The position numbers and the translations under genes are program-made. The notes below the pieces were generated by a model that saw nothing but the letters and a program-made list of their open reading frames with translations, did not search any database and was not told the DNA's origin. Below, one piece after another: positions 12,401-22,059 of a stretch of 64,000 nt of DNA (position 1 is the first letter of the stretch; each line of letters starts with the position of its first letter). The DNA comes from Diphasiastrum complanatum. Taxonomy: Eukaryota > Streptophyta > Lycopodiopsida > Lycopodiales > Lycopodiaceae. The DNA lies in the NCBI GenBank assembly GCA_029204225.1, contig CM055093.1, forward strand, positions 27,935,566 to 27,999,565, read 5' to 3'.

Positions 12401-12705
12401 GTTGCAACAAAGGCAATAGGAAATTCATATCAATGGAGAAAGCCACAACTCAGAAACCACGATCCATATCCGAGGTTGTAAACAATCCTCCAAGGTCTGC
12501 ACCTGACTTGGAAGTGAAATCTTACAAAGTGGAGCGGCTTTTTGGCCGAAGAAATTTGAAAACTTCAAAAGAAACTGAATATTTGGTGTCACTGGAAAAT
12601 ACAAATGAAATTCAGGAAATAAAAAATTTTGAGAGAGAAAGAGAGGGTGTTTGGTGGGTACGGCTTTCCCATTTCACAGAAGACTTTCTGACATGCCATT
12701 CTTAA
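6306..12705 (+). CDS. Two-domain B3 (REM-like) DNA-binding protein, three exons
   Basis: Join 6306-6446, 9981-11183 and 12079-12705; both introns are phase 0 with GT-AG ends, giving about 656 residues. B3 domains are plant-specific DNA-binding folds of nuclear regulators. The first B3 (about residues 31-133) starts SFYKIMSD in exon 1 and continues KLPVSFVRRLGG, GWKEFSTDHNLKTGDLLVF in exon 2. The second (about 427-532) is split the same way: NPFVVLVIKPSHVYRGFWL in exon 2, then LPVKFCRKWLPP, GGWRRFALDHGLEEGDVCIFEL in exon 3. The linker (187-323) is a tandem repeat. The N-terminus is cysteine-rich (C7, C11, C13, C16, C20), as often seen before the first B3 of REM-type proteins. The paired introns at the same place in both domains fit an ancient domain duplication. 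DNA target and biological role are unknown. The 3' end is less sure: the last 30 residues look unlike B3 proteins. Confidence 0.88.
6447..8342 (+). other. B3 gene intron 1, first part
   Basis: Non-coding. A short imperfect tandem repeat (CACTACACTATCCCATA type) lies at 7101-7150. I see no other gene on either strand. Confidence 0.5.
8343..9131 (+). mobile_element. Small gag-bearing element with direct terminal repeats in intron 1
   Basis: Two diverged direct repeats, about 8343-8490 and 8963-9131, both run from TGTAGCAACTAC / TGCAGCAACTAC to TTTCCAACA / TTTCCAGCA. They flank 470 bp that hold a 75-codon reading frame (8649-8873) with a retroviral CCHC zinc knuckle, CNYCTKTGHFARECWRK (C-x2-C-x3-GH-x4-C), as in copia gag. 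This resembles the TRIM or TR-GAG class of tiny LTR elements. Against it: similarity continues a little upstream of the TG in both repeats, I found no target duplication, and no clear primer site. Confidence 0.45.
9981..11183 (+). CDS. B3 gene exon 2
   Basis: 401 codons, from the acceptor TTTCCTCAG|AAACTTCC at 9980 to the donor CTT|GTAAGT at 11184. It holds most of B3 domain 1, an acidic and lysine-rich linker with the VKxE repeats, and the first strand of B3 domain 2. The frame is open throughout, with no codon disturbance. Confidence 0.88.
10398..10844 (+). repeat. In-frame 84-bp minisatellite coding VKxE repeats
   Basis: Units begin at 10398, 10470, 10554, 10638, 10722 and 10797; three are exactly 28 codons, the others 24, 25 and a partial one. 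Each starts with V-K-x-E (VKTE, VKQE, VKKE, VKQE, VKQE, VKHE; lysines 188, 212, 240, 268, 296, 321 of the spliced protein). Most go on with an acidic ETEA, a proline, KEG and a QDQLKF-like tail. VKxE fits the SUMO acceptor consensus. Confidence 0.9.
11184..12078 (+). other. B3 gene intron 2
   Basis: 895 bp, GTAAGT to TTAATTGCAG. An open frame of 139 codons at 11177-11596 lies inside but has no recognisable family features, so I take it as chance. Confidence 0.6.
12079..12705 (+). CDS. B3 gene exon 3
   Basis: 208 codons and a stop. It supplies strands 2 onward of B3 domain 2 (ALPVKFCRKW to HIFRIVEP) and a basic, low-complexity tail. The last 30 codons could instead be read-through of a further intron, since ending here relies only on the first stop. 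Confidence 0.8.
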   Translation, partial: ALPVKFCRKWLPPANASITLTDPDGLNWQANWLGNPNRCGAGISGGWRRFALDHGLEEGDVCIFELTNREQIVLKVHIFRIVEPINGPNGLHGEEEHPAQASKASNKSCNKGNRKFISMEKATTQKPRSISEVVNNPPRSAPDLEVKSYKVERLFGRRNLKTSKETEYLVSLENTNEIQEIKNFEREREGVWWVRLSHFTEDFLTCHS

Positions 12706-13371
12706 ACAAATTCAAACAGTCTATTACATTGGGTTTTTTCTCAGAGAGAGAGGCATTGGAGATTATCTGTGTTTTTTCTTAGTTGGTAAAATGATATTCT
12801 TCTACATGCTCCAGATTGTTCAGCTCTCAGGATTCATGCAGTATTATGTGTGCTCCCACTAGGTTGGCTAATGCTTTAATGCACATTTTCCTTGAATGGA
12901 CTGCAGAATGAGCTTAAAGTCACCATTGAGTCTTATTATAGCTGAATCTTCCCACACATGGTGAGTTGGTGTATTATGTAATTTGCTGTGATCCCATGGG
13001 TTGATAATACTGAAAAGTATTATTATAGGTGTATCATACCTTTTGTATTTACATTTGTTCTATCACTTCCAGCTACAAATCCATTCCATGTTTAGACAAA
13101 TTGACTATCCGGAACTCCCATTGCCCACGTGGGCTGTTGTGTAGTAAGCTTGGATTGAACTTTTCCCACCCAGGTTAAATTTGTTGCCCACACATGGCTG
13201 ATGCCAAGCGGTCCAAAAGGCCTGCTGTATAAGATTAAAAATTGGCATGCAGAATTCCTAGTCCCTGAGTAAATATTGCAACAATTGTGAAAGTTCATTC
13301 TGTCCCATTAGAAGCTACTCATATGAAAGAAGAAGTGATCTCCCCACCAATTCAAGAGAACGGGATAAATT
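12706..13371. other. B3 gene 3' flank
   Basis: AT-rich sequence with no gene seen. It presumably includes the B3 3' UTR; I could not fix a polyadenylation site. Confidence 0.3.
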
Positions 13372-14091
13372 GTTGACCTAATTTTTGGCATTGATTTTGG
13401 AAATATTCAAATGGTTTTTACAAGTCCTTACTTTTTGAAATGTAAATTTTTTTACTTTACCTATTGCAAAAACAATCTCCATTTGATACAGTGGCATGAT
13501 GTGGCATGTCACACGTGCCAAATAGCCTAGGATCCCATTCATAGTGATGTTCTCAAATTCATGCAAGTGACAGCACCTTTGGAATGAGTTCAAATTATGT
13601 TTAGATCCAAGAGAAAAAATGAGCTATTTTTGGTAATTTGTACATTGATAAATCTCCATAATTCTAACCTTAACTTGGTAGGGATGCAAGATCCACTTAA
13701 AATAGCATTAGGGATAGGGTTAGGTTTTTTCAGATCTGAGATGAATCACGTATATATAGGTAATGATCTCTCACTCAAATCAATCAAGCAATTATGTGAT
13801 TTTCCTCTCATATTGCTGTAATTGCTCTTTATGTTTGTAGTTTTTTAAATGCTTGTGATTTCTAATCATTATTGGAGTGCGTGTGGGTCTGGTGTATTGT
13901 GCTCAGACTGGGAGGCCATACACTCACACGTGTGAAGCCATTCACAAGGATTTGGTCCATTTAGTGAGATTTAAGCATAGACTTTGGTAGATTTTGATGG
14001 TGCAAATTGCGCTAATCTTATAGAATCATAATCTATTGCTTCTCTCATCATTTTAAGTGATTGAGAATCATTTTTTGCTGTTATTTTTACA
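13372..14091 (+). repeat. Probable copia 5' LTR
   Basis: The block starts TGTTGACC and ends TTTTTACA directly before TGATATCAAAGCA (14092-14104), a worn copy of the copia initiator-tRNA primer site TGGTATCAGAGCA. A TATA-like ATATATAG is at about 13752. No partner LTR is visible, so the left edge is an estimate. Confidence 0.45.
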
Positions 14092-14129
14092 TGATATCAA
14101 AGCATAAATGATGAAATGAGTTAAACCCT

Positions 14130-14461
14130 TGCTTCTCATTCCAATTTGATCACATTTTTTGATCTAAATTTAGTGTAGATTGGATCTTAGCATCTAACCT
14201 TGATTCTAGAACTCAAAGTGAGTCAATTCCATTGGAGATTGTTGTGTGACTTCATTTGCAAGTGTTTAGGTGTCTAAAACTAGAGGCAAAGTCAAATTCA
14301 ATTCACATGTGTGATCTTAACATCCTTGTTTCTTATTCCAATTTGATTACATTTTTTTATCTAAAGCTAGTTTAGATTGGATCTTAGCATCTAACCTTGA
14401 ACTCAAAGTGAGTCAATTCCATTGGAGATTGGTGTTGTGTGACTTCATTTGCAAGTGTTTG
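14130..14461 (+). repeat. Diverged direct duplication inside the copia relic
   Basis: About 135 bp (start near TTCTCATTCCAATTTGAT, through AGTGAGTCAATTCCATTGGA to TTCATTTGCAAGTGTTT) occur at 14133-14265 and again at 14330-14461. It sits between the primer site and the pol fragment where gag should be. Confidence 0.7.
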
Positions 14462-14707
14462 GCTAAAGGCACTAAGCTTGGCAAACTTTACAAATTGGAT
14501 GCATTTGTAGATGCTAATATTGTCATGTTGGCCAAGAAGAGCAAGATGTCTACCTTCACTTTATGGCACAAAAGACTTGGGCATGTCAACTCAGGTTCCA
14601 TGGAGACTATGATCAAGGAGGAGTATGCTTTAGGCCTACCAAGGTATATTGAGAAGGAAGACAAGGTTTGTGAAGCATGTGCTTTATCCGAAGAAGGTGT
14701 TCTCTAA
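14462..14707 (+). pseudogene. Copia GAG-pre-integrase fragment
   Basis: The frame reads GKLYKLDAFVD, then LWHKRLGHVNSGSMETM, then DKVCEACALSE. This is the H-x-x-L-G-H...C-x-x-C zinc-binding module (gag_pre-integrs) that precedes copia integrase. The element stops at 14707, after which sequence of a different kind begins. Gag, RT and RNase H are missing. Confidence 0.8.
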
Positions 14708-15180
14708 ACTTAACCTTTATGGTTCAGAGGTTGCACCGTGATGCAACTTAACCTTTCTGGTTTAGAGGTTGCACCAAAATCATGGAGCCTTTTGCCCCTT
14801 CCGTGAGCCGTGTTCCGAGACCTCGTCCCCAGACGGTTAGCCGTCCACGAATCCAAGTGCTCCCCCTTACCCGCAAAGGGGCTGGTACCAGGGGACATTA
14901 AACACTTAGACATTTATCACTTATATTCACTTTGAACAAAGTCTCACTTCTACTTATGGGATTTCTTTGAGCGTGGGTTGTGGCTCTACTCAAAAGGCAT
15001 CCTTACCCATGAAAAACCTCCACACGTCATTAGATGTGTGACTGGGTTCTCAAAAAGTTATTAATTACATTTTTGGCCTAATCCAGAATAACGAGGTAAT
15101 AATCTTGAGTACTGGAGTACTGTGTATCCAAGTCTAGGATTATGTTGAATCCTATATTTAGGATGTGGACGTAACATTCT
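14708..15180. other. Retroelement-like unassigned block
   Basis: No gene. A short motif, AACCTTT(A/C)TGGTT(C/T)AGAGGTTGCACC, occurs twice at 14709-14775. The rest is more GC-rich than its surroundings to about 14900. It may be LTR or leader sequence. Confidence 0.3.
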
Positions 15181-16475
15181 TCCTCCCTTGAACTACTTTT
15201 ATCCTTAGAAGTGAAACTTTGGAAAATTCTTCTTTTGGCTTTCAACTCTCTCCCATAAATCATCAACCTTAATCCAACCCTTCCACCAAATCAAGCACTC
15301 AGAGATAGAACAATTTTTTAATCGTTTATCTTTAAGTTTTGAGTACTTTATCAGGTTCCAAAGGTACACAAAGTGATAAATCTTTAAAAAAAGATAAATC
15401 CTCATCAGATTCAATTGTAACTTAAATGAAATATTGGGTGTGTGCATTAGATTTTCCCTAAAGATCTAGTTCGTAAGCTAAAGAACCAATTTTTTTATAC
15501 AATCTGAAATGGTCCACAATATTTGGTAGATAGTTTATAATGCTTGCATGTACGTAATGTCCTAGAATCTTCTGGAATTCTAAGATATACAAATCATCAA
15601 TTTTAAAATCTCTGGCAGCTCTTTTAAGATCGGCATAGTGTTTAGCTATGTTTGAGTACTACGGATAATATCATGTGCCACTTGCAACACTTCTTGCATA
15701 TCATGCAGGAAATCCACAACCTTATGGATCTTAACAAATTTAACTTCCACATTCACTGGAGATCTAGGTTAAAAACCATATATCAATATAAACAAATTGT
15801 ACCCTTTAGCCGAATGCTTTTCACTATTATATGCAAACTCAATAAAAGGAATGTAATCTTTCCAATGATATTGCCTATGAAAAACATATGTTCTCAGCAT
15901 ATCTTCTATAGTCTGATTATTTCTTTCCGTCTAGCCACCTGATTTAGGATGATCAGAAGAACTACAACTAAGGAAAGTTTCCAGTTTATTTCCGGAAGTG
16001 ACCTGTGAACTTAGGATCTCTATTACTAACAATGTCTAACAACCCATAAAACCGAAATAATTTCAACAAAGATCTAGATTAATTCAAAAGCATTGGCAGT
16101 CGACTTAACTGATATAAATGTAGCTAACTTATTTTATCTATCCACTACAACCCAAATGGAATCATTTTTATGTTGGGTCTTTGGAAATCCAACTACAAGT
16201 TCCATCGATATACTCTCTCATTTCTTATTAGCAATATCCAATGGATGCAACAAACCACTAGCTTTGAGACACTTAGCCTTAGCTAGTTGACAAAGTTTGA
16301 AATTAATCACATGTGACCTAACATATGGCTTGAGTTTCGGCCAATAAAACTCTCTTCTAATCAAGTCTAGAGTCTTGTGTATACTTGGATGTCCTGCACA
16401 GGGTATGTCATGCCATTTAAACAAAATCTTACATTTGAGCTCATTGTTATCTAGTACACAAAATAGCAATCCATC
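15180..16475 (-). pseudogene. Degenerate Ty3-gypsy integrase with chromodomain-like tail
   Basis: Read on the minus strand, 16475 down to 16218 gives the H-H-C-C zinc module of a gypsy integrase (GHPSIHKTLDLIRREFYWPKL, then NFKLCQLAKAKC with one cysteine of the pair intact). This is followed by catalytic-core pieces in shifting frames (FISVKSTANAF; TERNNQTIEDMLR; FAYNSEKHSA). Near 15290 there is a chromodomain-like ECLIWWKGWIKVDDLWE. Stops and shifts abound. The chromodomain suggests a chromovirus lineage. Confidence 0.75.
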
Positions 16476-18948
16476 TCGAATGGTAAAATGTTCAACAATT
16501 TTTTTTTCTTAACTAGTTGAACCACTATCCAATAAAATACTAATTTCTTGATCATTAATTGTGCCTTTTAAACTAAATAGTTAATTTTGTGAGCTCATAC
16601 GTGGCTCACACATGCAACATGTCATTCTAGGTGACACATGTGAATGTCATGTGTTGCCAAGTGTGAATGTCATGTGTTGCCGAGTGTGAATGTCGTGTCA
16701 TTCACTCCATCATTGTAATTTTTTTACAATTTATCACCACCATTTGTAACTTTTTTTCTCCCTATTGTATTAGCTCACTACTCTTTGCTTCTCCCCACAT
16801 CTTGCCATGACATGACCCATTGCATCTTATGTCTCTAATAGCCAGTTCTTGCATCACTATGATATCACATACTCATTTTGCCACCACGCATGATATTGTT
16901 TATGCAAAACATTGCTACAACGATCTCAGGTCGATGTCCTTGTTGTTTATGGCTTGGACCAAGCAAACAACAAGGTTGTCTAGCTTCATGACTCCACCTC
17001 ATCTTCTTCCTAAACAAGAGTGAGAGGTAGAAGTAGAAGTGAGCAACCTAGACATCCATGGCTCAAGGATATCAAAAGATTATAGTGGGTGGTCAACAAA
17101 TCTTCTGATTCCTCGAACACCATTCTACAACTCCATGAAAGATGTCACAAGTCACTCTCTCACAATGTGAGGTGGAATGTAATAGCATTGGAAGGCCTCC
17201 AATTAGTTTATGAGGACTTCCAAGTAAATTTTCTGAGAATTTGTTCTTGGCAATGTGCAGGGCGAGAGTAATGTTGAAAGATATGCAGCTAGTTAATACG
17301 AGGCTATGACACGCATACGACCATAATTTCAAGACTGGTCTCGCAACCGTACTTGGCACCTATGGAAAGGGGTATTGTTTCTCCCAAATGCAAGGAAAAG
17401 CAACCTCAACCAAAGAGGGTAAGAAAAATGTATATCTATTAGAGATCCTCACCCGCACTGCCTCCAATTAATTGGGATGTTGCAAGATCCTCTAGGACTG
17501 CAAAGATCAAGAGTCCCCTTCACCCCTTGATAGCAAAGCTCGAGTCCTCAAAATTCCTAGAATCTCAATGTTTGTGGTGGATAAAATTATATTTGAAGGG
17601 GATACAACTTCATATATCGAAACATTTTACAAAAAGTTATTTTTGGATTCTGATAGATACATTGCATTTGATCAATATATAGCTAAGAAAGCAGATGGTC
17701 TTGAAGGGAAATTTTCAGTTTTATCTAAATGAGATCAATTATGTAAATTTTATAAATACTAGTCTTTGTAAAGAGTTAGAAAGTAAACTTGAAATTTTTC
17801 AGACCCAATCATCGGAGCTAGTGTGATGTATTTCATACAAAATATAAGAATGAACACCAAAGTTGTTGAATGTTAAATAATTAGATATACTCTGTATTAG
17901 TCTAGGTATCTCAACAAGACAATGCATTTAGTTGCGGTTGGTTTGCATCCATAATGTCCAGCTTTTTCTGCAGTGGTACATCATGCAATAACCAACTCCT
18001 GATATATGTGAGATAGATCTATCATAATTTAGTATCCTGACGTTGAATATAAAAGAGGTTTCTTGCCTAATATATACAGCTCAGCATATCAGTTGTATTA
18101 GACAAACTAGCACATTTTTTTCAGGAATATACCACAAAATTGATTATACCCAAAATAAAATAAAAATTGATATCATCTCTCACACACTCATCGCAGCTTT
18201 TCAAATTAAAACATCGATCCCTGACCAAACCGTGATCACAATGCACCGAGGGACTGTTCAACAAATCCGATAAATTTGTAGTCCTGAAAATGTCCTACAT
18301 TTGTGTTTGGGTTCAATTATTTTTTTGGGTCGTTTGTGTTCTTACATTTATTGCCTGATTCAAATTAGCCTGTTTGTTAGCTCAGAGTCTATCACTAAAT
18401 TTCGGAGATTTCTGGTCAACAGTGTTCCCAACAACAAATTCAGCAGACTTTAGCTTTCATAAGTCAGCAGGGATCTTCATTTTCCAACAATTACTTAAGC
18501 TAGACTAAAGCTTTTATAGGTCAGGAACATTTGCAAAATAAATTTTCATCTTGTTTTGTGACTGGTTTATCTCCATAACACATTCTCTCACGATGGACTC
18601 TCAGGTCAGAACAGCATTGGCTTTGTTCTTGCTAGGCTTGTATAGTAAACCAACACATTGGAGTACAGATCATTATAGAAACACTGAAAGCTGATATACA
18701 ACCTCGTCTCCAGTCAAAATCCGAGCCTGGAGAGAAACAAAAATTCATTCTAATTCTCTCTGTAGAATGAATCGAATAAATACAAGTGACTCATGAAATA
18801 GAGCCCAAAATTTTGTAGTTGCAGCTTCCTTACACTGCAACTTTTGTTCAGTCATATTCACAGCAAAAAGTTTCAGAATAATAGCAATTTGAAAGATATG
18901 GACATTGGAAATGTAGACCGCCTACAGCCTAAATGTTTCCAAGGTTGG
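16476..18948. other. Intergenic stretch between the two converging genes
   Basis: No gene supported. A 23-bp motif (GTGTGAATGTCATGTGTTGCC) recurs about three times at 16630-16700. 17033-17790 has broken short frames that could be gag of an old retroelement but carry no motif I can name. 18500-18948 must include the NOV 3' UTR. Confidence 0.35.
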
Positions 18949-20154
18949 TTATGTTAGCGATGCTAAGAGATCAGGAGATTCATTCTGTGGAAGGATAAGA
19001 GCTAGTTGAATTACACGATCACGGCAGAGTCTTGCGGGATCTAGAAGCTGCAGAAGCCTCGCAGATGAAGATTCAGAATTTCCCAAAAACACACGAAAAA
19101 TGGTGAAGCGTGGTCCTTTCTGTCTTGCAAATTCCCATTCGCGAACAGAAATCTCAAACCAATCCTTGTCAAGCGATCTTGTTGTCTTGACTTCCACAAA
19201 TTCCTGTTGTGCGGTACCCTCGTCGATGATTATATCAAAGGGTGCACCACTTTCAGTGTCTTGATTCAACCACTTGACACGAGATATTCCATGCTTTGAA
19301 ACCAAATGCTGGAACACAATTGCCTCACCGGAGTGGCCAATCAACTCCAGTTGTTGGTCAGTCATTTCTGAACTTAAGTTCATACGATCTCTCTGAGAAA
19401 ATTTAGCTCCGGACGACACTTTCTTATCATCGTTGACTTCTAGAATGCCCAGAGGCTTCAACGATTCTAGTTCAAGACAGCTCAAATTAACAGCAGTCTC
19501 TATACTCGAGCTTGATTTTGAAACATATCCAGAGTGTGTGGAATCTATTTGCTTCTCTTCAAAAGTTGACACAGGTTCACTTGAAAAGTCACCTTTATCA
19601 AGAAAGGAGGGTAGAGATTCATCAGATCCAGTAGTAGATTTCAAGGTACCAGAATATTTAGCTGACACTAACGTGGTATTTTTGAGCCCAGGTTCTAAAT
19701 CCTCAAGAACTTCCATAAACATTTGTCTGCTGTCATCCCAAAAATCATCCTCTTTACGCTTCTTTGTTTCAGCGGGTGTCAGAGAAGAGTGTGGAGGCCA
19801 TACATTACTTGAAAATTTTAAATTAGGAGTTTTACGATGGGCTTCTTGAAGAACGCGATATCTTTCCAGATAGGCACTTGCATTTGTGCATCCTCTATCG
19901 GGCGTGCGAATTTCAGAGTTGGGATCCCTAGCCCAAGAGACTTCCACATCAGAAAGCGGTAGAATACCCTGACCACTGCAAACAAAAGTCTCAATGCTGC
20001 TTTCAGAAGATCCAGCCTCTGCCATAAGGGTAATAAGGTGAAGAAAGTTTGCCAAAGGAGAGTTGGCTTGCTTGGAGAAGAAAAGGCGTGAAAGCTCTAA
20101 GTAAAGTGCAGAATAATTCTGCGCATTTGAGAGGGACACATACAAAGTATCAGC
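18949..20154 (-). CDS. NOV: NOV terminal exon with DUF3883 domain
   Basis: 401 codons and a stop, after the acceptor TTGATTGCAG|GCTGATAC. It starts [26 protein letters not shown]. The DUF3883 domain covers about 19084-19347: [47 protein letters not shown]. The E...FD...E-V-K spacing (E2386, D2416, E2430, K2432 of the visible protein) is the pattern of PD-(D/E)XK-like folds. Whether it cuts nucleic acid is not known. Confidence 0.92.
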   Translation of the reverse strand, partial: ADTLYVSLSNAQNYSALYLELSRLFFSKQANSPLANFLHLITLMAEAGSSESSIETFVCSGQGILPLSDVEVSWARDPNSEIRTPDRGCTNASAYLERYRVLQEAHRKTPNLKFSSNVWPPHSSLTPAETKKRKEDDFWDDSRQMFMEVLEDLEPGLKNTTLVSAKYSGTLKSTTGSDESLPSFLDKGDFSSEPVSTFEEKQIDSTHSGYVSKSSSSIETAVNLSCLELESLKPLGILEVNDDKKVSSGAKFSQRDRMNLSSEMTDQQLELIGHSGEAIVFQHLVSKHGISRVKWLNQDTESGAPFDIIIDEGTAQQEFVEVKTTRSLDKDWFEISVREWEFARQKGPRFTIFRVFLGNSESSSARLLQLLDPARLCRDRVIQLALILPQNESPDLLASLT

Positions 20155-22004
20155 CTGCAATCAAAATCATAGAACAGTTACAATCACCCTTTTTCTTTCA
20201 ACTGATTACGACATGAATTGTGACTAGAAACCATTAACTGACACCATTAACTAGAAACAAGCCAATAGTGAGATAGAGGAAATTCCCAACATTTCCTGGC
20301 ACCCTCAATTTTCCCTAGATGATATGAGGCTGGGAAACTTCCCTGGAGATGAAAATGCATGATGCACAAACCTTCCAGCAAGCTCAAAATATTTGAAGAT
20401 CTCACTCTTGCATGAATATATACAACACAGCCTAAATCTAGAATTGAACATTACTCAAGACTCGGGAAAGTATTGGAAGAACCCAAACGTCCAAATATGA
20501 TCAAAACAATATCAAGGTGTCAGATTGCAAAAATACACTACAATTGAAAAGAAGCTCATCACAAATTAGAAAACACCTATGCGGAAGCTCGTCACCTTTC
20601 TTATAGCCAAGCTACAATGGAGACGTAGCATCAACATTCAAATATCGCAAGAACAGACTAATCAATCAAAAGAGTTTTGAAATAAATTAAAATAAGGCAT
20701 TGTTATGAACCCACTATTTGATTCGTTGATAAATATCATATGAAAGATCACACAAAAAACAAGTTATATTTTATCATCTGCTCTAGCCTCATGGAAAGGA
20801 TATGGAAAACCTGAAGCAAACAACTTTGGCTCCTTCTTTGGCTTGACCATGCCAACCCACGGCGCAGGCGATAACGGATGAAGAGTTGGTCCACAACCAT
20901 GACTTCAAGTTTCCTCAAACAATCTTCTATTTTGGTCTTTGTGAGCATCTCATACAGATCAGGATGGAGCTGCTTTATATAACGTTGAGCATATGGGAAA
21001 CTCCACAAGAGTAGCTTTTTTGATTGCTCATTGTTGTGCGTACCATATGCAATGACTTCAGGCTCAACAAGCTGGAAAGAAAATTATCAAATCCAAATAA
21101 CACAGAGTCAACAACTTCTCACGCTAAAGAGAAACAATTTCTGCCAGCACTAGTGAAACTGATGTGCTTTGCAATGTCTCAAAGAAATCTCATTAGGATC
21201 TAGTAATCAACACACTATACAAGCGGGAGTGTTAACATCATAAAACTGATGCATCTTCCAGTCTCCAGATTGCTATACTTATCTATCATCTATGTCGTCA
21301 GATCTAAAATCTGCAACCTTTTATTTGAAATTTGAAATGTATGCAGGGTGATAGTGCAGGGACACCTTCAGTCACACAGGTAAGGTCATGTAGAAACAAA
21401 AATAAAAAACCCAATATTTTGTTGCGTCTTTGGCATGCATGAGATTTGTAGGGGTTAAAAAAGGACAGCTTCTGATGTGAAAGCATGTGAAAAAAAAAAA
21501 AAAAGCTCATACATTGAGTGGTGCTCGTAGTTTTGAGAATGTCCTACTCAACACTTAAAGCTCACGAAACTAAATGGCCAGCAACTTTGAATCAATTCTC
21601 ATGATAGTCTTTCTTGTCAATAATTGTGCCATCCAATATGGTATTCAATATGGTAACCATAATAAGAACCTGAACATCGCTTTTGGATAGCTTCATATAT
21701 GTTTGCAGCACCTGGAGCTATCAGTTCTATAATGCAATGCTAGAGAAGGTCATAGTGCGCCCCAGAACAGATTTGCTTCTAGATTTCATTCAAAAACCAT
21801 GATTTCTGGGAGGCACAACTTCTGAAGTACAAATATGGATCAAAGAAAGTACAGCTCAATCTAAGTTAATCTAGCTAGGGACTCAATTTCTTACAGAAAA
21901 AAATTTCTGCTACTAAAGTCAGCAGCTGTGAGCTTCATCTCAATGATACCTCTAGATGCCTCGTGTGCGTGTGCGTGCGCGCGCGCGCGTGCGTGCGTGC
22001 GTGC

Positions 22005-22059
<55 letters not shown>

